In this document: positions 21,700-26,039 of the stretch, piece by piece | How positions within the stretch are numbered: position 1 is the first letter of the stretch | Layout of the letters: every line of letters begins with the position of its first letter | NCBI RefSeq assembly: GCF_022376445.1 | Contig: NW_025955467.1 | Location: forward strand, 1 to 26,039 | DNA length: 26,039 bases | Direction: 5' to 3' | From: Fomitopsis serialis | Lineage: Eukaryota > Basidiomycota > Agaricomycetes > Polyporales > Fomitopsidaceae | The notes under the pieces: model-generated | The model's database searches: none | What the model was told of the DNA's origin: nothing | What the model saw: the letters and a program-made list of their open reading frames with translations, nothing else | Program-made: the position numbers and the translations under genes

Positions 21700-22020
21700 C
21701 CTGAACGGAAACGCGCGGTTGAGTTCGGCATGCGCTGGGCACGGTGGTGTGTCGCTCCTCGCGAGCGTCGAGCCCGCTGAGCAAGCGCGTCAGCTTTTTC
21801 GTGTCCGCCAGTGGTCTCGCGAGCAGCCTTTTCACGATCCACGTGAAGGTGACACGATATGCGAGAAATTGGACCTCATCATGCGAGTGGGTTACTAACG
21901 GCCGACCGACCTTGTAGCTCCAGAGTCGAACCACCATGCAGGGTGTACTTCCGGGAGGGCTTGCTCGACAACATCTGGCCGGGCGGCTTCTACCTCGAGA
22001 ACATCGACAGTAAGCTGTCG
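21700..22020 (+). other. Possible gene relic
   Basis: Between two repeat tracts the sequence becomes non-repetitive and protein-like on the plus strand. It reads QARQLFRVRQWSREQPFHD before a GTGGGT...TACTAAC...TAG interval (21887-21917) and CRVYFREGLLDNIWPGG after it, then a GTAAGC donor-like word near 22011. The 31-nt interval has a perfect TACTAAC branch site but is unusually short, and the two open frames do not join in phase. I recognise no family. Confidence 0.3.
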
Positions 22021-22334
22021 TCTTGCTGTCCCGCCTGTAGCCCCCCTAGCTCACCGTCTCGCTTGCGCACCATCCCAGGATCTGCGCATCCTCTCGCATG
22101 TGCACTCTTGCGCGCGTTCTTGTCTCCTCGGCCAGCTACGCCACCACCCTGTGGACCCGCGAACCGGCCCCGCACGGAGCCGTGCACAAACAAAACAAAC
22201 CGTACCGGTGGGTCAGTAACCGGGGCAGGTACGGTTCCGGGTCAAGCTCGGGGCACCGGCGGGTAGGCACGTACTCCGCCCTACGGTCTCGGCCGCCTGT
22301 GCGCTCTCCTTCGCGCCCGCGCACCTTCTCCACA
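22021..22334. other. GC-rich stretch without a recognised gene
   Basis: Mixed C-rich degenerate sequence with isolated short open frames on both strands. No domain, splice chain, tRNA or array was seen. Confidence 0.4.
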
Positions 22335-22394
22335 CGCACCTTCTCGCTCCGCACCTTCTCGCTCCGCACCTTCTCGCTCCGCACCTTCTCGCTC
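22335..22394. repeat. 15-bp minisatellite, four copies
   Basis: CGCACCTTCTCGCTC is repeated four times exactly, preceded by a diverged copy (CGCACCTTCTCCACA). The CGCACCTTCTC core is the same word seen near 21000-21045, so the two tracts share an origin. Confidence 0.93.
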
Positions 22395-22546
22395 CGCTCT
22401 CGCCGCCTGTCCCGCCTGTTCGCTCTCGATTGCCTGCCAAATCTCGCACTCGCCCAACCAAAGCATAGCTGTACTGCTACGGTTTGAAAACCTGTGCAGA
22501 AAGTCACGGCACTCCCGGACCAGTGTCCCAACCTGCGTGATTGGCA

Positions 22547-22868
22547 GGGCCCCAATTCAACGGCACTCCACGCAGTCGGGCGTCGAGCACGCCACCGCGT
22601 CGAGCGTCCCGAGCGTCGAGCGCACCCCCGAGCGTCGAGCGCACCCCCGAGCGAGGGCCCCAATTCAACGGCACTCCACGCAGTCGGGCGTCGAGCACGC
22701 CACCGCGTCGAGCGTCCCGAGCGTCGAGCGCACCCCCGAGCGTCGAGCGCACCCCGAGCGAGGGCCCCAATTCAACGGCACTCCACGCAGTCGGGCGTCG
22801 AGCACGCCACCGCGTCGAGCGTCCCGAACGTCGAGCGCACCCCCGAGCGTCGGGGGTGCGGAGCGCAC
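22547..22868. repeat. About 108-bp tandem repeat, three copies
   Basis: Copies start at GGGCCCCAATTCAACGG (22547, 22655 and 22762). They are nearly identical; the last differs at a few bases and at its end. Each unit contains a shorter nested motif CGTCGAGCGCACCCC repeated twice. All three frames stay open in several registers only because of the repeat. Confidence 0.95.
22837..22859. other. Perfect 10-bp-arm GC hairpin
   Basis: GCACCCCCGA is followed by a 3-nt loop and its exact reverse complement TCGGGGGTGC. It sits at the end of the third 108-bp copy, where the repeat breaks off. No poly-T follows and no CTRR Helitron terminus lies next to it on the minus strand. Confidence 0.8.
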
Positions 22869-22913
22869 CCCCTGGTCGCCCGCGTCGAGTTGTCTTCATG
22901 GGCAGTACTGCAG

Positions 22914-23375
22914 AATGTAAACGACTGTTAACAACTTCCATGTACAATAATGCATATTGTCCCACATGTATTCTACAAGTTTATAATGGATCCATTTGGA
23001 TGTGATTCGAACAAGTGCAGCATGTCCTGCCTAACTAAAATGAAAATCGTAACAATGAAACTAAAACATCTGACATGCTGACAAAAGTCACCAAAGGTCT
23101 GATGTGGCACTTACTAGACATCATTTTTGGGGTCACAAGTCACATTTGAACTGTAGTGATGGCATGTGCAGCTTTTCAGGCTTCAGAGGGCTTTATTGAC
23201 ATGATCTAAGGTACAAGTAACGATACTTACAGGTCTTCAGCGATGTGAGCAAGATCTTGCATAGTCATTTTTGGCTTACACTGCTTTTGGTGCATGATAA
23301 GGGCCATAAGACTTTTGGAACACCTTGTTTCTCAAAAGGCACTTTAAGCCACTTAGGTTTTTCCTGATGTATATC
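22914..23375 (-). other. Low-GC downstream part of the Helitron fragment
   Basis: GC content drops sharply at about 22914, and the composition then matches the helicase gene. Just after the helicase stop the minus strand stays protein-like (KWLKVPFEKQGVPKVLW, then TMQDLAHIAEDL up to a GTAAGT word near 23230). A further exon or a second Helitron gene is therefore possible. A 3' CTRR end with hairpin could not be located. Confidence 0.4.
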
Positions 23376-26039
23376 CTACTCAGCTTCCTTGTATGGAGCC
23401 TCAATGTCAAAGGGCTGCTTCTCAGACCATCTCAGTGCAGTGTGCATGGTCTTGGGCATGTGTTTAGCACCCTTTGTGTTCCTGTAAGCATGGATGAGGG
23501 CTACACGGGTGACCCCTTGTACTGTTGGAGACAATGTTCCTTCATATCTCAATTTTGTGATCTCATCTAGCAGCTCCAGCTCTCTGAATTCCTGTCTGAG
23601 CCAGCCAGTGACACCGCCCATGAATTTAGAGTTGTCAAAGCCCTGGACAATAATGGTCCCCTGATAGCTTGAACCCCTGGACAGACATGTGTACACAGAT
23701 TGGTGATTTTTGCAGTTCTGGAGGTCCACCACATTGTATGGCCTGGTACGGCCTTGGGAATTGAAATCAGTCATGGCAAAGTTGGGTATGAGAGCCACTT
23801 GAGTTCTGTGGATAGTCAGTGTGCGGTCATTGGGCATCAAGCAGGGAATCTTTAGTGTCTGAGCAGCAATTGGGACTACATTCTCAGGTAAACCATCAAG
23901 TTTGACAGGAGTGGGAGCAGCAGTAAGCTTCACAAATACCACATCCAGCATTCTCTTGTCTCCTGTGAGTGGCTTGGATTCCCATCCTACAACTACTGCC
24001 TCTGCTCCATTGGTGACATTGCACTCCGTGGCTTCATTGGCTTTAATCATGACAGGAAGTCCTACACAGAGGGATATTATCCCTGGGTGATTATTGGAAT
24101 TTTTATTTGGCAATGCCCAGAGTTGATTTTGCAGATGAGGATGGATCTTGTCCACCTTGCGCCTGACATCCGCATTTTCCTTCATTTTGCGTGTTTTTTT
24201 ACTCTCCTCAGGACTCCCATAATGGTCTAGAGAGTAAAAGGATTCCAGAGTCTGGCCTGTGTCCTTTGCAAACCTCACGACACCAAGCTCATTGATTCGG
24301 TCTCTGTGGGAATTGTATGACAGTATGATAGACACATTCCGGAAGTTGGGATCACTAAGCTTTGGTTTGCCTTTGCCCCGGCCAGCTATACGGCCTCGCA
24401 GAAAATTCACATCTGCCATTGTGCAAGCTTTGTAGCGTAAGTTGTCCAGCAGTTTTCTGAATTTTGCATCTTCAGCACTCTGAGACTTCTGTCTCATATT
24501 TTGTCGGAGAATCACAACTGTAGTAACTTGATGCCAAATTGCCTTCCCAAGGGACGCCTCCTGTTGTCTCCAACTTGACGTAGAGTGTCTGACACTGTTG
24601 ACCTTTGCTGAGAACAGAGAGTACCCCGTTCCTGGTGGCTCAAGCTGTGCAAAATCACCAGCAAAGATCATATTTTTGCCACCAAATGGCTCACCAGTGT
24701 TGCTATATATGCGGCATAGACGTGCAGAAATATCATAGAAATGGTTGCAGTCAACCATGGAAATCTCATCCAGAAATATGTAGTCCACATCCTTCAGTCT
24801 GTCACGGACATTCCGCAGAGTCCCATTATTAGCATCACCATATTTGGAGAATCCCAGCATGCAGTGGTATGTAGATCCAGAGATGAGGGATGCTGCAGAG
24901 CCAGTGGGAGCCATGCATGCAAAGCGATAGCCTTCATTGCGATCTTGGAAGAACCTGATCAAAGCCTTGATGACCTGAGATTTCCCAGTTCCAGCCATTC
25001 CTCCAAGATACATCTTCAGCTTCTCTGCAGGAGGCTGAGTTGCATGGTTAGCAATTACACGAAAAGCCCTTTCTTGCTCCTCATTCAATGTGAAGCTTTT
25101 CACTATGCCATCAATAAGTGACTGGAGCTTATCATCTGCTGCTCTGAATTTGACAGACATATAGTTGTAGTCTACCGCCTTCACATTATCCACATAGTCT
25201 GCAGGTTTGTCATTGCCATTGTTGTGGCTACCAGGTTCATCTCTGGGCTTGCTTGCTGCCTGCTCCTCTCGCTGATGGAGAATATCTTCCCGCTTCTGGC
25301 TGAGAACACTTTTCCACTCTGGTCCTGTCATGGTGCTCACGGGCTGGAACCGGTCCATTGGTAGAGTGATGCTTGTCTTTGGAGTCATCAAGCCAGCCAC
25401 TAGCATGAGCAATGTTCTCTGCCTGTTGCATCTGTGCAATACGGTCAGGGACTTCTCCCGAGAACATCCCATTCTGGATCATAGTCAATTGCCCCATCAT
25501 CACCTGTTACACTGCTCTGCACAACATCAATGTAATCATCATTGTCAACTTCTTCTTCTTCCTCAAAGCCCAGGCCTCCATGTTCTCCTTTGTCCTGTCT
25601 GTGCTTGGAAAAGTCATCTCGACTATCATTGCACTCATACTTTATGTGGAAGAACTTCATGACCTCTTGCTGCGTTCTGTGAATTCGTGGCTAGCAAATG
25701 CATCATCCCATGTCTGAGAAGTATCCTTGAGGTCTGAGCCTTTATGCCAAGGCTTGAAGAGCATGAGCATGGTCATGCAATATTCCTCTCTATTACCTTT
25801 GTCTTGACGTGGCAATGTGCCTCCAACAAAGTTGGGCACCCGAGCACAATGATCTGGTAGCATGACAGCCATGTGTGTTTCATACTGAGGATGAGTGGGC
25901 TGGAAGCGTGTGGGCTCATGGTAATTTGTGATAGCATCCATTTGCTCATCCTCTCTAGCCTTCTGTGCTGTCTCCTTTGTGAGCAACAATGGGTCATCAT
26001 CATCAGACTCTTCCTTCCATTTATCCTGCCACACCTCTG
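23376..26039 (-). pseudogene. Helitron Rep-helicase, C-terminal half, frameshifted and cut by the window edge
   Basis: The main open frame (25472-23376) is an SF1/PIF1-type helicase. It has Walker A GGMAGTGKS (about residue 157), Walker B DYIFLDEIS, FAGDFAQLEPPG, ILRQNMRQ, LPVMIKANEATECNVTNGA, FNSQGRTRPYNVVDL and VYTCLSRGSSYQGT, closing with RQEFRELELLDEITKLRYEG as in fungal Helitrons. Upstream pieces in other frames continue the same protein: VPNFVGGTLPRQDKGNREEY and LMLFKPWHKGSDLK (26034-25690), ECNDSRDDFSKHR (about 25630) and RIAQMQQAENIAHASGW (about 25440). Register changes near 25685, 25480 and 25385 break it, so it is not a functional gene as assembled. The HUH replication-initiator domain would lie to the right, outside the window. 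The protein would unwind DNA during rolling-circle transposition. Confidence 0.85.

Noticed and set aside
22837..22859. Helitron 3' terminus
   Set aside because: The hairpin is right in kind, but no CTRR end follows at the expected distance on the helicase strand.
21046..22868. CRISPR-like array
   Set aside because: The repeats are head to tail with no unique spacers, and the context is fungal.
22136..22965. Open frames across the 108-bp repeats
   Set aside because: The same peptide appears in several registers; there is no start context, domain or splice chain.

Overview
The window looks like repeat-rich DNA from a basidiomycete fungus, most likely an Agaricomycete. The evidence is many short GT-AG introns (about 48-60 nt) with CTAAC/CTGAC-type branch sites, a Plavaka-type transposase, a DUF6532-like protein, a TET/JBP-type 2-oxoglutarate dioxygenase, a Ty3/gypsy gag-protease and a Helitron helicase. 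No rRNA, tRNA or ordinary housekeeping gene was recognised. All names rest on reading motifs by eye; no database search was run.

Layout. (1) 1-360: the 3' edge of what looks like a Copia-type element (purine tract, start of an LTR, GGGTAT-rich block). (2) 361-5343: a left-pointing Ty3/gypsy fragment with its 5' LTR (4842-5343, TGTTAG...CTAACA ends), a primer-site candidate and a gag-protease frame that holds one register for about 1,470 codons but carries eight premature stops. Reverse transcriptase and integrase are not in the window. (3) 5344-7478: unassigned DNA with a weak plus-strand spliced reading frame, then a decayed minus-strand gene that looks like a transposon-borne cysteine peptidase. 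(4) 7771-20856: a GC-rich, gene-dense block: DUF6532-like gene (-), TET/JBP dioxygenase (-), an unrecognised 583-residue protein (-), then a divergent Plavaka transposase (+). (5) 20857-22913: GC-rich minisatellites (18-bp x7, 15-bp x4, about 108-bp x3) and a possible gene relic. (6) 22914-26039: lower-GC DNA with the C-terminal half of a decayed Helitron Rep-helicase (-).

The most interesting part is the 13-kb block. Fungal TET/JBP genes, which oxidise 5-methylcytosine, are known to spread with KDZ-class transposons. Here one sits beside a Plavaka transposase, with two further spliced genes of unknown function on the same strand as the dioxygenase. In hand-built gene models all splice phases close. 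The two unknown genes are uninterrupted. The dioxygenase and the transposase each carry three apparent single-base losses and no stop codon, which means either very recent inactivation or uncorrected assembly errors. The neighbouring retroelement instead shows transition-type stop codons only, as expected for a target of cytosine methylation and deamination.
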